DNA of 57,344 bases from Tepidibacillus decaturensis (GTDB lineage: Bacteria; Bacillota; Bacilli; Tepidibacillales; Tepidibacillaceae). The position numbers and the translations under genes were made by a program. The stretch lies in NCBI RefSeq assembly GCF_001561915.1, contig NZ_LSKU01000001.1, forward strand, positions 1,213,296 to 1,270,639, read 5' to 3'. The notes beneath the pieces were generated by a model, which saw nothing but the letters and a program-made list of their open reading frames with translations, had not been told where the DNA came from and ran no database searches. This document shows, piece by piece, positions 43,015 to 52,494 of this stretch; the first letter of the stretch is position 1; each line of letters opens with the position of its first letter.

Positions 43015-43296
43015 TTACTTAAGTGCATCCTTCAATGCTTTACCTGGTTTGAAAGCAGGTACCTTGCTAGCGGCAATTTCAATTTCTTCCCCAGTTTGTG
43101 GGTTGCGCCCTTTACGAGCAGCACGCTCACGAACTTCAAAATTACCAAAACCAATGATTTGAACTTTGTCGTTTGTAGCAAGAGCATCAGAAATAGAAGC
43201 AAATACAGCGTCTACAGCTTTGGTAGCATCCTTTTTCGTTAACTCTGTCATTTCAGCAACTTTTGCGATTAATTCCGTTTTATTCAATGTATTCAC
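43015..43296 (-). CDS. hup: DNA-binding protein HU
   Basis: Nucleoid protein that bends and compacts DNA as a homodimer. The 93-residue sequence has [15 protein letters not shown] at the start, a central [23 protein letters not shown] (the DNA-binding arm with RNPQTG) and ends [13 protein letters not shown]. This is the B. subtilis hbs position between spoIVA and folE. A strong GGGAGG ribosome site lies just before the ATG, in line with high expression. Confidence 0.97.
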   Translation of the reverse strand: MNTLNKTELIAKVAEMTELTKKDATKAVDAVFASISDALATNDKVQIIGFGNFEVRERAARKGRNPQTGEEIEIAASKVPAFKPGKALKDALK

Positions 43297-43349
43297 CTCC
43301 TCCCAAGGTAAAAATCTTGTTATATCCTTGTGTTACCGTTTCTTAGAAA

Positions 43350-43379
43350 TTTATACATGTTTCAACAAGGATTTTCCAA
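43350..43379 (-). promoter_or_regulatory. Possible sigma-A promoter of hup
   Basis: On the minus strand TTGGAA (43374-43379) and TATAAA (43350-43355) are 18 bp apart, 53 bp before the hup ATG. The match is moderate. Confidence 0.5.
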
Positions 43380-43450
43380 AATTTTTATAGACAAGCATAT
43401 AGTAATATACAAACGCTGTAATTTCAAGGATTTTCTTTAGAAAGACATAA

Positions 43451-43476
43451 AAAAAGCACTACTATGAGTGCTTTTT
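43451..43476 (-). terminator. Terminator after spoIVA
   Basis: AAAAAGCACT (43451-43460) pairs perfectly with AGTGCTTTTT (43467-43476), six-base loop, with a T-run on the minus strand. It lies 22 bp after the spoIVA stop. Confidence 0.85.
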
Positions 43477-43498
43477 GGTATTATATTCCATTTATTTG

Positions 43499-44977
43499 CT
43501 ATAAAATAATAGCAATGAGTCCTCCTGACCCTTCATTTATAATTCTCTCTAATGTTTCTTTTAATTTATACCTCGCATTATCTGGCATCATGGAGAGTTT
43601 CGCTTGGATCCCGTCACGAACAATACTTGCTAATGATCTACCAAAGATATCGGACTCCCACATTTTTAATGGGTCATCTTCAAAATCCTGCATTAAATAC
43701 CGTAATAATTCTTCACTTTGTTTTTCTGTTCCGATAATCGGTGCAAACTCGGACTCAACATCTACTTTAATCATATGAATAGATGGTGCAGTTGCTTTTA
43801 AGCGCACACCAAACCTTGAACCCTGTCTGATCAATTCTGGTTCGTCCAAAGTCATATCTTCTATAACAGGATTAGCGATACCATAACCTGTTTGTTGCAC
43901 CATGGTTAAAGCTTCTGCCACTTTGTCATATTCTTTTTTCGCATGGGTAAATTCAACCATAAGTTGGAGTAAATGATCTTTTCCTTTAATTTCTACTCCA
44001 ACGATCTCCATTAAAATTTGATCATAAAGCTCATCTGGAGCAAATAAATCAATTTCTGCTACCCCTTGGCCCATATTCATGTCAGCTAATATAGCATCAG
44101 CAATAAATTCATAGTTTTTAAATTGATCTACGACAACGCGCACATCACGTAATCTACGAATATCTTTGACCGTTTCTTGAACAGACTCTTCAAAGTTCTT
44201 TCTGAGCCAATGTTCTTTATTTAAAACCATGACCCAGCTAGGTAGATTTACATTGACCTCATGCACTGGGAATTCGAATAAGACTTCACGTAATACACCA
44301 ACAATATCTTCCTCTTGCATATTGGCTACACTCATTGCAAGAACAGGAATATCATATTTTTCTGCTAATTCACTTCTTAGGGAATCTACCCGTTCCGAAT
44401 ATGGTTCAGTGGTATTGATCACCATGACAAAGGGTTTGCCTACCTCTTTTAATTCTTCAACTACTCTTTCCTCAGCGGATACATAGGATTCCCTTGGAAT
44501 TTCTGTAATCGAACCATCGGTCGTCATCACTACACCCAATGTGGAGTGATCTTGGATTACTTTTCTTGTTCCAATTTCAGCTGCTTCTTGGAAAGGAACT
44601 GGGTCTTCGAACCATGGTGTATTTACCATTCTTGGACCATTTTCGTCCTCATATCCCTTTGCTCCTTCAACAGTATAACCAACACAATCGACTAGGCGAA
44701 TGTTGATGTCTAATCCTTCATCCACATGGACTTCAACCGCTTGGTTTGGTACAAATTTTGGTTCAGTTGTCATGATTGTACGTCCTGCAGCACTTTGTGG
44801 TAATTCATCCGTTGCTCTTAGTTTGTCGTTTTCATTTTGAATATTAGGAATAACTAATGATTCCATGAATTTCTTAATAAATGTTGACTTTCCTGTTCGG
44901 ACGGCCCCAACAACACCTATGTATATGTCTCCACCTGTCCGTTCTGCAATATCTTTAAAGATATCAAACTTTTCCAC
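43499..44977 (-). CDS. spoIVA: Stage IV sporulation protein A, spore coat ATPase
   Basis: Cytoskeletal ATPase that polymerises on the forespore surface and forms the coat basement layer, anchored by SpoVM. The 492-residue protein has the Walker A GAVRTGKST, the middle domain (YDIPVLAMSVANMQEEDI) and the conserved C-terminus ending RIINEGSGGLIAIIL. Translation starts at GTG 44977 with GAGGAGGG upstream. A sigma-E-type promoter lies about 110 bp before it, so expression should be in the mother cell. It is in the usual place between hup and gpsA. Confidence 0.97.
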   Translation of the reverse strand: MEKFDIFKDIAERTGGDIYIGVVGAVRTGKSTFIKKFMESLVIPNIQNENDKLRATDELPQSAAGRTIMTTEPKFVPNQAVEVHVDEGLDINIRLVDCVGYTVEGAKGYEDENGPRMVNTPWFEDPVPFQEAAEIGTRKVIQDHSTLGVVMTTDGSITEIPRESYVSAEERVVEELKEVGKPFVMVINTTEPYSERVDSLRSELAEKYDIPVLAMSVANMQEEDIVGVLREVLFEFPVHEVNVNLPSWVMVLNKEHWLRKNFEESVQETVKDIRRLRDVRVVVDQFKNYEFIADAILADMNMGQGVAEIDLFAPDELYDQILMEIVGVEIKGKDHLLQLMVEFTHAKKEYDKVAEALTMVQQTGYGIANPVIEDMTLDEPELIRQGSRFGVRLKATAPSIHMIKVDVESEFAPIIGTEKQSEELLRYLMQDFEDDPLKMWESDIFGRSLASIVRDGIQAKLSMMPDNARYKLKETLERIINEGSGGLIAIIL

Positions 44978-45089
44978 AGTATCCCTCCTCGATTAAAATC
45001 AACACTTGTATCTCCATATCCCTTATGATATTAACCATCCCTCCCCATACAGTCATAAATCGACTCGTACCATAAAATTGGACAGTATA

Positions 45090-45118
45090 AATATATGAGA
45101 CTTTTTTGCCAATATGAC
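45090..45118 (-). promoter_or_regulatory. Sigma-E-type promoter of spoIVA
   Basis: On the minus strand GTCATATT (45111-45118) and CATATATT (45090-45097) are 13 bp apart. These match the sigma-E -35 (TCATATT type) and -10 (CATACAHT type) patterns at normal spacing. Confidence 0.65.
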
Positions 45119-45209
45119 GTAAAATAAAAACTTTCATCAGTTTGCTAATAAAAAATTTTCCTTAGCAAATTCTTAATCAAATACTAAAATTTATGATGTT
45201 AAACATAAA

Positions 45210-45236
45210 AAAAGAACGATTTTTTATCGTTCTTTT
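45210..45236 (-). terminator. Terminator after the ferredoxin gene
   Basis: AAAGAACGAT and ATCGTTCTTT pair around a run of T residues; TTTTTTA follows on the minus strand. It overlaps the last codon of the ferredoxin gene. Confidence 0.75.
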
Positions 45237-45585
45237 AATCATCCCAGATACTCTCATTCTTTTGTTTGGCCAATTGCTTTCGAATGGCTGCCTTTAAAGG
45301 TTCTTCAGGAACTTCGACTTTTAATCTCTTTAGTACTTTTGTTTGACAACCTAATCTTGTTCCGGCTTTTATTAAATTTTTCCCTAATTTTTGTAACTCG
45401 CTTTTGGTGGGCTGAGATACTGCAGAGTTGTCATCTATTTTTACTTTACAGGTCAAACAAGCTCCTCTTCCACCACACTTATGTCCTAGATGAATCCCCG
45501 ACTTTAAAGCTGCTTGTAATATCGTTGTACCTGGTTTCACTTCAAATTTTTTTTGATCTGGGAGAAATAGTATAGTTTCCGACAA
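45235..45585 (-). CDS. 2Fe-2S ferredoxin, plant/vertebrate type
   Basis: A 116-residue electron-transfer protein. Residues ~35-46 read HKCGGRGACLTC, the CX5CX2C iron-sulfur motif of 2Fe-2S ferredoxins, and the fourth cysteine is in GTRLGCQTKVL. The N-terminus ILFLPDQKKFEVKPGTTILQAAL is typical of the fold. The tail is lysine-rich, unusual for a ferredoxin. It lies 17 bp after gpsA. Its partner is unknown; in B. subtilis the genes here are yphE/yphF, which it does not resemble. It may be anaplerotic to a reductase encoded elsewhere. Confidence 0.85.
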   Translation of the reverse strand: MSETILFLPDQKKFEVKPGTTILQAALKSGIHLGHKCGGRGACLTCKVKIDDNSAVSQPTKSELQKLGKNLIKAGTRLGCQTKVLKRLKVEVPEEPLKAAIRKQLAKQKNESIWDD

Positions 45586-45602
45586 TGTTGATGTTCACCC
45601 TC

Positions 45603-46646
45603 TCATGATCTTTTAAAAACTTCTGATAAAGCAACTTCTTCCATCTCATGTGTTCTTACACGCCCCATAAGATCTTCGACAGCTATTTTGGGGCTTTTGT
45701 TTTCAAAAAGTACCTTAAATAATTCATTTGTAATCGGCATTTGAATTTGATATTTTTGTGATAAGTAAAAGGCAGCTTTCGTTGTTTTGACACCTTCTAC
45801 CACCATTCCCATTTGCTTAAGTATAGCATCTAAGTTTTGACCCTTTCCAAGCATATATCCAGCTCGCCAATTGCGGCTATGTTGACTTGTACAGGTGACT
45901 ACCAAATCACCTACGCCTGCTAAACCTGAAAATGTTAGTGGATTTGCTCCTAATTCTATACCTAATCGTGCAATTTCCGCAAGTCCTCTGGTTAGTAAAG
46001 CAGCCTTTGCATTGTCCCCAAATTCTAGACCATCGGATAGGCCAGCGCCTAAGGCAATAATATTTTTTAGTGCTCCAGCAATTTCGACGCCAATAATATC
46101 TGGATTAGTGTATACACGAAAATTTGAATTGATGAATAAATCCTGTACCTCTTCAGCAACAGAAATGTTACGACCAGCTACTACAACTGTCGTCGGCAAA
46201 AGACGACTTACCTCTTCAGCATGGCTTGGACCTGATAAAACAAGGATCTGATCTGATGGTAAACCAGGAAGTTCTTCATGTATCACTTCACTCATTCGTT
46301 GATATGTCCCTTGATCTAACCCTTTTGTTGCATGAATGAGAACTGTTTGATCGGAAATATATGGTTTAACCATTTTTGCAGTATCACGCATAGCATGAGA
46401 AGGTACGACGAGAACAATATATTTTTTGCCTTTAAGTGCTTCTTTAACATCAGCATGGGCTAGGATCGTATCTGGAAGTTTGATTTCTGGTAAGTATTTA
46501 TGATTCGTATGATTGTAGTTGATCTCGTCTTTATGTTTATCGGTTCTAGCTAATAAATCAACGGCAAAACCATTGTTTGCGAGTACGATGGAAAGTGCCG
46601 TGCCCCAACTACCGGCTCCGATCACAGCGATCGACATATTCGCCAT
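45603..46646 (-). CDS. gpsA: Glycerol-3-phosphate dehydrogenase [NAD(P)+]
   Basis: Makes sn-glycerol-3-phosphate from dihydroxyacetone phosphate for phospholipid synthesis. The 347-residue protein has IAVIGAGSWGTALSIVLANNG, VLSGPSHAEEV, VEIAGALKNIIALGAGLSDGLEFGDNAKAAL and GLAGVGDLVVTCTS, all GpsA signatures. It lies 21 bp after der as in B. subtilis. The plsC-like acyltransferase at 52.5 kb would use its product downstream in the same pathway. Confidence 0.97.
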   Translation of the reverse strand: MANMSIAVIGAGSWGTALSIVLANNGFAVDLLARTDKHKDEINYNHTNHKYLPEIKLPDTILAHADVKEALKGKKYIVLVVPSHAMRDTAKMVKPYISDQTVLIHATKGLDQGTYQRMSEVIHEELPGLPSDQILVLSGPSHAEEVSRLLPTTVVVAGRNISVAEEVQDLFINSNFRVYTNPDIIGVEIAGALKNIIALGAGLSDGLEFGDNAKAALLTRGLAEIARLGIELGANPLTFSGLAGVGDLVVTCTSQHSRNWRAGYMLGKGQNLDAILKQMGMVVEGVKTTKAAFYLSQKYQIQMPITNELFKVLFENKSPKIAVEDLMGRVRTHEMEEVALSEVFKRS

Positions 46647-46667
46647 TTTTGTTATTCCTCCTCTTTT

Positions 46668-47990
46668 TTAATCCTCTTCATTCTTTTTCCTAACCAGGAT
46701 TCGAATCGGTGTACCTTCAAAGTGAAAAGAATCTCTGATTTTGTTTTCCAAATACCTTTCATAAGAGAAGTGCATAAGTTCAGGATCGTTAACGAAAAGG
46801 ACAAAAGTTGGTGGTTTTACCGCAACTTGTGTAGCGTATTTGATTTTCAATCTTTTACCTTTGTCTGATGGAGGTGGATTGATAGCTACTGCATCAGAAA
46901 TAATATCGTTTAAGACAGGTGTTTGGACTCTCATTGCATGTGATTCAGCCACTTCATTAACCATAGGCAAAATTTGATTCACCCTTTGTTTTGTTTTAGC
47001 TGAAACAAAAACAATTGGAGCATAAGACATAAATAGGAAGTGATCTCGAATCTTTTGTGCAAATTGATGCATCGTCTTGTCATCTTTCTCTACAATATCC
47101 CATTTGTTTACTACAAATATGGAGGCTTTACCAGCTTCATGTGCATAGCCAGCTATTCTTTTGTCTTGTTCAATAACACCAGAATGACCGTCAATCACTA
47201 CTAATACAACATCCGCATTTTCAATTGCTTTTAGAGCACGTAATACACTGTATTTTTCGGTTGTTTCATAGACCTTTCCTTTTTTTCTCATTCCCGCTGT
47301 ATCCACTAAAACATAATCTTGTTCATCTGTTGAGAACAATGTATCGACTGCATCCCGAGTCGTTCCAGCTACATTACTTACGATAACTCTTTCTTCTCCT
47401 AATATGGCGTTCACTAATGAGGATTTACCTACATTAGGACGCCCGATTAGAGCTACACGAATCACATCATCATCATAGTTTTCCTCTTCTTCATCTGGAA
47501 AATGGGACACAACCTCATCTAATAGATCACCAAGACCTGTTCCATGTGCTCCCGAAATAGGATATGGATCGCCAAACCCTAAAGCATAAAAATCATAGAT
47601 TTCTTGCTGCATTTTAATGTTATCGATCTTGTTTACTGCGACAACAACTGGTTTTTTGGATCGATGTAAAATATTTGCAATCTCCTTATCTTGTTCTGTT
47701 AAACCTACCTTTCCATCAACCATAAAGATGATCACATCTGCCTCATCGATCGCAAGCTCTGCTTGTTGTCGAATCAGCATGAGGATTTCATTCTCAACAT
47801 CAATTTCGATACCACCTGTATCAATGAGATGAAAAGAGTGGGTCAACCATTCACCGGTGCTATAAATTCGATCACGAGTAACACCTGGTTTATCTTCAAC
47901 AATAGCAATTCGTTCTCCAGCTAAACGGTTAAATATCGTTGACTTTCCAACATTTGGTCTACCTACGATTGCAATGACAGGTTTAGACAT
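46668..47990 (-). CDS. der: Ribosome-associated GTPase Der (EngA)
   Basis: Essential GTPase in 50S subunit maturation. The 440-residue protein carries two tandem GTPase domains, each with GRPNVGKS (residues 8-15 and ~182-189), DxxG (DTGG and DTAG), and NKID/NKWD base-specific motifs, followed by the KH-like C-terminal domain ([26 protein letters not shown]-type end). Standard length and order before gpsA. Confidence 0.97.
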   Translation of the reverse strand: MSKPVIAIVGRPNVGKSTIFNRLAGERIAIVEDKPGVTRDRIYSTGEWLTHSFHLIDTGGIEIDVENEILMLIRQQAELAIDEADVIIFMVDGKVGLTEQDKEIANILHRSKKPVVVAVNKIDNIKMQQEIYDFYALGFGDPYPISGAHGTGLGDLLDEVVSHFPDEEEENYDDDVIRVALIGRPNVGKSSLVNAILGEERVIVSNVAGTTRDAVDTLFSTDEQDYVLVDTAGMRKKGKVYETTEKYSVLRALKAIENADVVLVVIDGHSGVIEQDKRIAGYAHEAGKASIFVVNKWDIVEKDDKTMHQFAQKIRDHFLFMSYAPIVFVSAKTKQRVNQILPMVNEVAESHAMRVQTPVLNDIISDAVAINPPPSDKGKRLKIKYATQVAVKPPTFVLFVNDPELMHFSYERYLENKIRDSFHFEGTPIRILVRKKNEED

Positions 47991-48083
47991 TAAACTTCAA
48001 CCTTTCCATACAAATTACCCAATTAGATTTTAAATGCGTCTATACTATTATAAACAAATTATTCCATCAATCAATAGGATAAA

Positions 48084-48278
48084 CTAATGTCTTACAATGA
48101 TTAGAGAGCCATTTTCTAAATCATGAGCTATTCCATCAAGGATTTTTTCTAGCAAAAAGGCGGTTCTCTGTAATTCCTTTTCATTATTAGCAATAAAGAT
48201 AGGAACACCACCACTTAACACTTTATCTTTATGTAGAGTGACAACAGCTAGGATATATTGTTCAATTGTAGTTCCCAT
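48084..48278 (-). CDS. Capping-complex small subunit for YIEGIA
   Basis: A 64-residue protein (MGTTIEQYILAVVTLHKDK, then VPIFIANNEKELQRTAFLLEKILDG). It matches the small family encoded next to YIEGIA-domain membrane proteins in spore-formers and thought to act with them. GGAGG lies just upstream of ATG 48278. It follows the YIEGIA gene by 10 bp, so the pair is coupled. The biochemical function is unknown. Confidence 0.8.
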   Translation of the reverse strand: MGTTIEQYILAVVTLHKDKVLSGGVPIFIANNEKELQRTAFLLEKILDGIAHDLENGSLIIVRH

Positions 48279-48288
48279 TTTTCTCCTC

Positions 48289-49170
48289 CTATTCGTTTAC
48301 TTCTGATTCAGAAGGTAATCTTACGGCATTTTCCAATACGGGTGTCTGTTTAACCACCTCAATTGCCTTTTGAATATCCTTGATCTGAGGTAAGAAAAAT
48401 ACGCCCAATCTTCCATCATTTAAATCACGTTTAGCCAATGGAACCAAGGCTGGTTCGCCTGAATCACGATATACACCCATTATTGTGGCTAAATTATGGA
48501 GTATCGCTTGTCTTTGCCCTAAATTTGCAATCGTAACGATACTGTTTTGATCTTTAGGCTTTAAGATAATGCCAACCCCATGTTCAAGAATTCGGTCTTG
48601 ATTGTCTTTTAAGCCAATATTCATAATATAAATATCATCTACATATAGATGAGGCCCATTGACAATTACTTTTCCTTCTACAACCTCAGCAAGTTCTTTT
48701 ATGCTACTACCTGACATGTATTTTTTACTAACAAATAAAGTTATGATTCCCGCGAGAATGCCCCATTTCCAATCCATTAATATTGAAATTAAGGAAACAA
48801 AAAAGGAGGTAAATATAACTAAGTAATTTCTTCCTTCAAACACCATTGCAATGCCTTCAATATATGTGACTCCACGTGGAACCAATTCCAAACTATCTAA
48901 TGTTGTTAACGTTTGTCTTTCCATATTCCGAACATCACGGAATTGTTGGGCTGCCAACCCTAAAAAGGTTATTGCCGTATAATTTTCTTTTAATAATGAA
49001 GGTACCGCTACTGCTCCTAAGCCTGCAGCTATAAAACCTAGTGAAAGGTGAATGATTCTGCCATGGGTATGTGTTGGATATTGACGATAATCGGTCTTAA
49101 GCATTAACAATCGATTTAGAAAACCTATAATCACACCTAATATGACAGCAATCATATTATTGTTTAGCAT
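48289..49170 (-). CDS. YIEGIA domain membrane protein
   Basis: A 293-residue membrane protein with the defining motif GVTYIEGIAMVFEGRNY and N-terminal helices (MIAVILGVIIGFLNRLL; HGRIIHLSLGFIAAGLGAVAVPSLL). The C-terminal third is soluble (GKVIVNGPHLYVDDIYIMNIG, KPKDQNSIVTIANLGQRQAILHNL). The family is confined mainly to endospore formers and is linked to sporulation; no enzymatic activity is known. It sits with its small partner between yphA and der. Confidence 0.85.
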   Translation of the reverse strand: MLNNNMIAVILGVIIGFLNRLLMLKTDYRQYPTHTHGRIIHLSLGFIAAGLGAVAVPSLLKENYTAITFLGLAAQQFRDVRNMERQTLTTLDSLELVPRGVTYIEGIAMVFEGRNYLVIFTSFFVSLISILMDWKWGILAGIITLFVSKKYMSGSSIKELAEVVEGKVIVNGPHLYVDDIYIMNIGLKDNQDRILEHGVGIILKPKDQNSIVTIANLGQRQAILHNLATIMGVYRDSGEPALVPLAKRDLNDGRLGVFFLPQIKDIQKAIEVVKQTPVLENAVRLPSESEVNE

Positions 49171-49177
49171 ATTTTAA

Positions 49178-49798
49178 TCACCTGATTCGTAAGTATTTAA
49201 TCAGTTGTTTATCCTTAACCCAATTTTTGACCAAAATCATTAAATGTTGAAAGAAATAGAGCTGTATCAAAGAGAGCCATAAAATATCCCGTTGTAAAGC
49301 ATTCCCAAGTATAATCTGAGGAAAATGAGTTCTATGGTGAAAGGAATAAAATATTTCTCCTAAAAGTAACCCACCTATTAGTAATGCAAGACGCACTACT
49401 AATTTATTGGATACAAAGAGTACAATCATAACTAAAAAAAATGTAATTTCTATTTGCTCATTCCAAAGCATGAGAATCGGATCTAGGCGAATTAATTCTT
49501 TGAACAAGAAATAGATTGCACCTAATAATGTGGTAGCAGCAAATAAATAAGGTTTATCTGCTTTATCCCCTTTTATCCAAAAATAAAAATAAAAAACCAT
49601 TGGTACGATAAAACCTCCCATATTCACTTTCCATTGATAATTAAAAGGAAGTTCAATCATTGATAGAATAAAAATCGCCAAGAAGATGAAGATTACTTTT
49701 CCTTTTCCTATCTCTGATACAATGGATTGGAACCATCCTGTTGAAACTAAGATGATCATAATTAATAGAATAAGATTTGTTAATACACCATCATTCAT
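49178..49798 (-). CDS. yphA: YphA family integral membrane protein
   Basis: A 206-residue protein with six to seven membrane helices: N-terminal LILLIMIILVSTGWF, KVIFIFLAIFILSMIELPF, MGGFIVPMVFYFYFW, and later helices ending at LSLIQLYFFQHLMIL. Length and position between the S1-protein/fni genes and der fit B. subtilis YphA. The function is not known; the gene is close to sporulation genes. It lies 7 bp before the YIEGIA gene and is probably co-transcribed with it. Confidence 0.7.
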   Translation of the reverse strand: MNDGVLTNLILLIMIILVSTGWFQSIVSEIGKGKVIFIFLAIFILSMIELPFNYQWKVNMGGFIVPMVFYFYFWIKGDKADKPYLFAATTLLGAIYFLFKELIRLDPILMLWNEQIEITFFLVMIVLFVSNKLVVRLALLIGGLLLGEIFYSFHHRTHFPQIILGNALQRDILWLSLIQLYFFQHLMILVKNWVKDKQLIKYLRIR

Positions 49799-49853
49799 AC
49801 TCTTTACCTCCTTTTGTCACTATTATGTAGTATTTCTTTTTTTGGCATAAAAA

Positions 49854-49877
49854 AACCCATTACTAACATAATGGGTT
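49854..49877 (-). terminator. Terminator after fni
   Basis: AACCCATTA (49854-49862) pairs perfectly with TAATGGGTT (49869-49877), with TTTTTTTA after it on the minus strand. It overlaps the fni stop codon. Confidence 0.85.
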
Positions 49878-50928
49878 AAAGAAACTCTCTTCTTGCAAGT
49901 TCATTTATTGGAATACCTCTTAGTTCACACCAATCTTTTGTTTCCCCTAGAATAACCATTGGTTTTTTTTGCAAATCTAACAATTCTACTGCGCCTAAGC
50001 TTGTCATGATCAATTTTATTTCGTGGTGAAGTTGATTTACATATCCTAATGTTTGTTTAAATCCTTCATTTACTAACTTTCTTAAAATCATTCCAGACAT
50101 TCCTACAGCATTAGCACCTAAACCTATTGCCTTTGCAATATGTAAACTATTCTGGATACCTCCTGTAGCTATGATTTCTGTCTTGTTTACCGTTGTAGCT
50201 TCAAGAATACTTGTAGCTGTATGTATTCCCCAATCATTGAAGAAGGGATATGGGTCTAACCGCCTCTTATTTTCAATCAAGGCAAAGTTTGTTCCTCCCC
50301 TTCCACCCACATCAATAATCTTTATCCCTCGTTTCACTAGTTGAAAAACTACCTCTTTGGACATTCCAAATCCTACCTCTTTAACAATGAAAGGGATTTT
50401 TACAGACTCTTTAATTGCCTGTAATCGATCCAATATTCCTGTAAAGTCTCGATCACCTTCAGGCATGGTAAGTTCTTGTATTACATTTATATGTATTTGG
50501 ATTCCATCTGCTTCGATCATTTCAATCGCTTCGTTAGCTTGTTCCGGCGTTGCATCTGCACCAAGATTGGCAAAAATGATCCCTTTTGGATTGTTACCAC
50601 GTACAATCTGATAGGTAGAACGATACTCTTTGTTTTTAATAGCAGACATCTGCGAACCAACCGCCATTACCAAATTCAGCTCATTCGCTAGTGCGGCTAA
50701 ATGTTGATTTATTTTAACCGTTTCATAAGCTCCACCCGTCATCGCGTTAATAATAATCGGCGAACTCAATTGAAGTCCGCCGATAGAAGTAGCAATCGAG
50801 GTTTGGGATAGAGCAACTTCTGGTAAAGCTTGATGGACAAAATGAACATTTTCAAAGCCTTGAACACCCGTTTGACCAGTCTCAATGGCATATTTTAAAT
50901 GTTCAAGCTTTCTAGAAGCTCGACTCAT
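49876..50928 (-). CDS. fni: Isopentenyl-diphosphate delta-isomerase, type 2 (FMN)
   Basis: Interconverts isopentenyl and dimethylallyl diphosphate, using reduced FMN. The 350-residue protein has SPIIINAMTGGAYETVKINQHLA, FVKEVGFGMSKEVV, IIDVGGRGGTNFALIENKR and the FMN-phosphate region IATGGIQNSLHIAKAIGLGANAVGMSG. It feeds the heptaprenyl chain made by HepS/HepT. It follows the S1-domain gene by 14 bp. Type 2 is the usual isomerase of Bacillales and archaea. Confidence 0.95.
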   Translation of the reverse strand: MSRASRKLEHLKYAIETGQTGVQGFENVHFVHQALPEVALSQTSIATSIGGLQLSSPIIINAMTGGAYETVKINQHLAALANELNLVMAVGSQMSAIKNKEYRSTYQIVRGNNPKGIIFANLGADATPEQANEAIEMIEADGIQIHINVIQELTMPEGDRDFTGILDRLQAIKESVKIPFIVKEVGFGMSKEVVFQLVKRGIKIIDVGGRGGTNFALIENKRRLDPYPFFNDWGIHTATSILEATTVNKTEIIATGGIQNSLHIAKAIGLGANAVGMSGMILRKLVNEGFKQTLGYVNQLHHEIKLIMTSLGAVELLDLQKKPMVILGETKDWCELRGIPINELARREFL

Positions 50929-50942
50929 GTCGTTTCCTCACT

Positions 50943-52097
50943 TTATTTTAATTTTTTTAATTTGTCACCTAGAATATCTGCTAAAGTGAAACCAGTATTA
51001 TGTTGTTCCTGAATGAGGTGATTTTCCTTTACTTCTTTTTCTACCTCTTGTTCTTCTGCTTCACGAATACTTAAACTAATGCGTTCAGAGGAAGGATCAA
51101 CATCTAATACTTTCACTTTTACTTCTTGACCGATTTTAAGAACTTCACTTGGTTGGCCAATATGCTGATGCGAAATTTGAGAGATATGAACCAGGCCTTC
51201 TACATTAGGTTGAATTTCTACAAAAGCACCAAAGCTAACTAGCCTTTTTACAATCCCCGTATAGATTTCACCAATTTTTAAATTCTCGATTGCTAGATGA
51301 ATAGGATTTTGCATAGTTTCTTTGATGCTTAGACTAATCCGTTTTGTCTCTGGATCAACTCGTAGTACTTTAACATTGACTTTATCTCCTTCTTTTAATA
51401 CATCAACAGGTTTGCCAATTCGATTCCATGAAATTTCAGATACATGAACTAAACCATCAACCCTACCTAAATCGATAAACGCGCCAAAGTTAGTAAGTCT
51501 TTGAACAGTACCTAATAAAATGTCCCCTACTTTAATTTGTGCAACTAGTTCTTTTTGTTTCTTATTGAATTCCTCATCTAAAACAGCTCGTTGAGATAAA
51601 ATCACTTTATTTTTATCTTGGTCAATTTCAACAACCTTAACACGTAAAGTTTTTCCTTTATAATCAGCAAAATCTTCAACAAAATGTCTTTCTACCATTG
51701 AAGCTGGTACAAACCCGCGTACTCCAACATCAACAACCAAACCACCTTTAACAACATCTGCTACCTTAACTTCAAAAACTTCACCTGTGCTTAGCTTATG
51801 TTGTAATGTATCCCAAGCTTTTTCACGGTCGATCACCTTTTTGGAAAGGAGTACCTGTTCCTTTCCATCGTTGACACGAAGGACTTTGCATTCTACTTGA
51901 TCGCCAACTTTCAAAACATCGGTTATTTTTTCAATATGTACATTTGCAATTTCGCCTATAGGAAGAATGCCATCATATTTGTAGCCTATATTGACTAATG
52001 CTTCCTTTTCTTCAATTTTTGCTATGGTTCCTTTTACAATATCTCCTTCTTTTAAAGACATTACGTTTGTCATTTCTGAATTCATTTCCTCAACCAT
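50943..52097 (-). CDS. ypfD: S1-domain RNA-binding protein (RpsA-like, YpfD)
   Basis: A 384-residue protein made of four S1 domains (starting near residues 17, 103, 186 and 271), with repeated signatures such as [49 protein letters not shown] and [20 protein letters not shown]. It resembles the B. subtilis protein annotated as ribosomal protein S1 homologue, which has fewer domains than E. coli S1 and is not essential for ribosomes. I chose ATG 52097 (AAGGAGGG upstream). A lysine-rich C-terminus (LGDKLKKLK) follows the last domain. Confidence 0.92.
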   Translation of the reverse strand: MVEEMNSEMTNVMSLKEGDIVKGTIAKIEEKEALVNIGYKYDGILPIGEIANVHIEKITDVLKVGDQVECKVLRVNDGKEQVLLSKKVIDREKAWDTLQHKLSTGEVFEVKVADVVKGGLVVDVGVRGFVPASMVERHFVEDFADYKGKTLRVKVVEIDQDKNKVILSQRAVLDEEFNKKQKELVAQIKVGDILLGTVQRLTNFGAFIDLGRVDGLVHVSEISWNRIGKPVDVLKEGDKVNVKVLRVDPETKRISLSIKETMQNPIHLAIENLKIGEIYTGIVKRLVSFGAFVEIQPNVEGLVHISQISHQHIGQPSEVLKIGQEVKVKVLDVDPSSERISLSIREAEEQEVEKEVKENHLIQEQHNTGFTLADILGDKLKKLK

Positions 52098-52203
52098 AAT
52101 TACAATTCCCTCCTTAAAGTAACAAAACACTTCAAAAAACTTATAATCATACCCTAACGATAAAGCCGACCTTTATCAGGTGGAATACGGTTGGGCATAA
52201 AAA

Positions 52204-52494
52204 CTATTTCAACTTGGTAAAGAGATAGAAAATCGTTAAGAAAATAATAAATAAAATAATTGCTCCAAGCCAAAGCAATCGGTCTATTGAAAGGACATTC
52301 ATTTCATAAAGGATAAAAAGTATCATGATCATTGTTAAATTTATTATGAAGCTATTTAAAACATTCCATACAATCTTTTTAATCTCTTCAAGTTGATAAC
52401 CTTTTAATATACAACGTTTTGCAATGATTCGACTAAGGTTTAATATGAAGATCATTAAACTTAAATAAATCATACTGTAATAAAAAAAATTCAT
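52204..52494 (-). CDS. Small membrane protein, 96 residues
   Basis: Three hydrophobic segments (residues ~5-22, ~45-65, ~72-92): MNFFYYSMIYLSLMIFILN, NSFIINLTMIMILFILYEM and WLGAIILFIIFLTIFYLF. No family recognised. It starts directly after the acyltransferase stop, so translation is probably coupled. It lies between plsC-like and ypfD genes, where B. subtilis has no such gene that I recall. A T8 run is present in the first codons and the frame is open. Confidence 0.6.
   Translation of the reverse strand: MNFFYYSMIYLSLMIFILNLSRIIAKRCILKGYQLEEIKKIVWNVLNSFIINLTMIMILFILYEMNVLSIDRLLWLGAIILFIIFLTIFYLFTKLK

Noticed and set aside
45895-46251. 118-residue plus-strand ORF opposite gpsA
   Set aside because: Antisense shadow of conserved gpsA without ribosome site.
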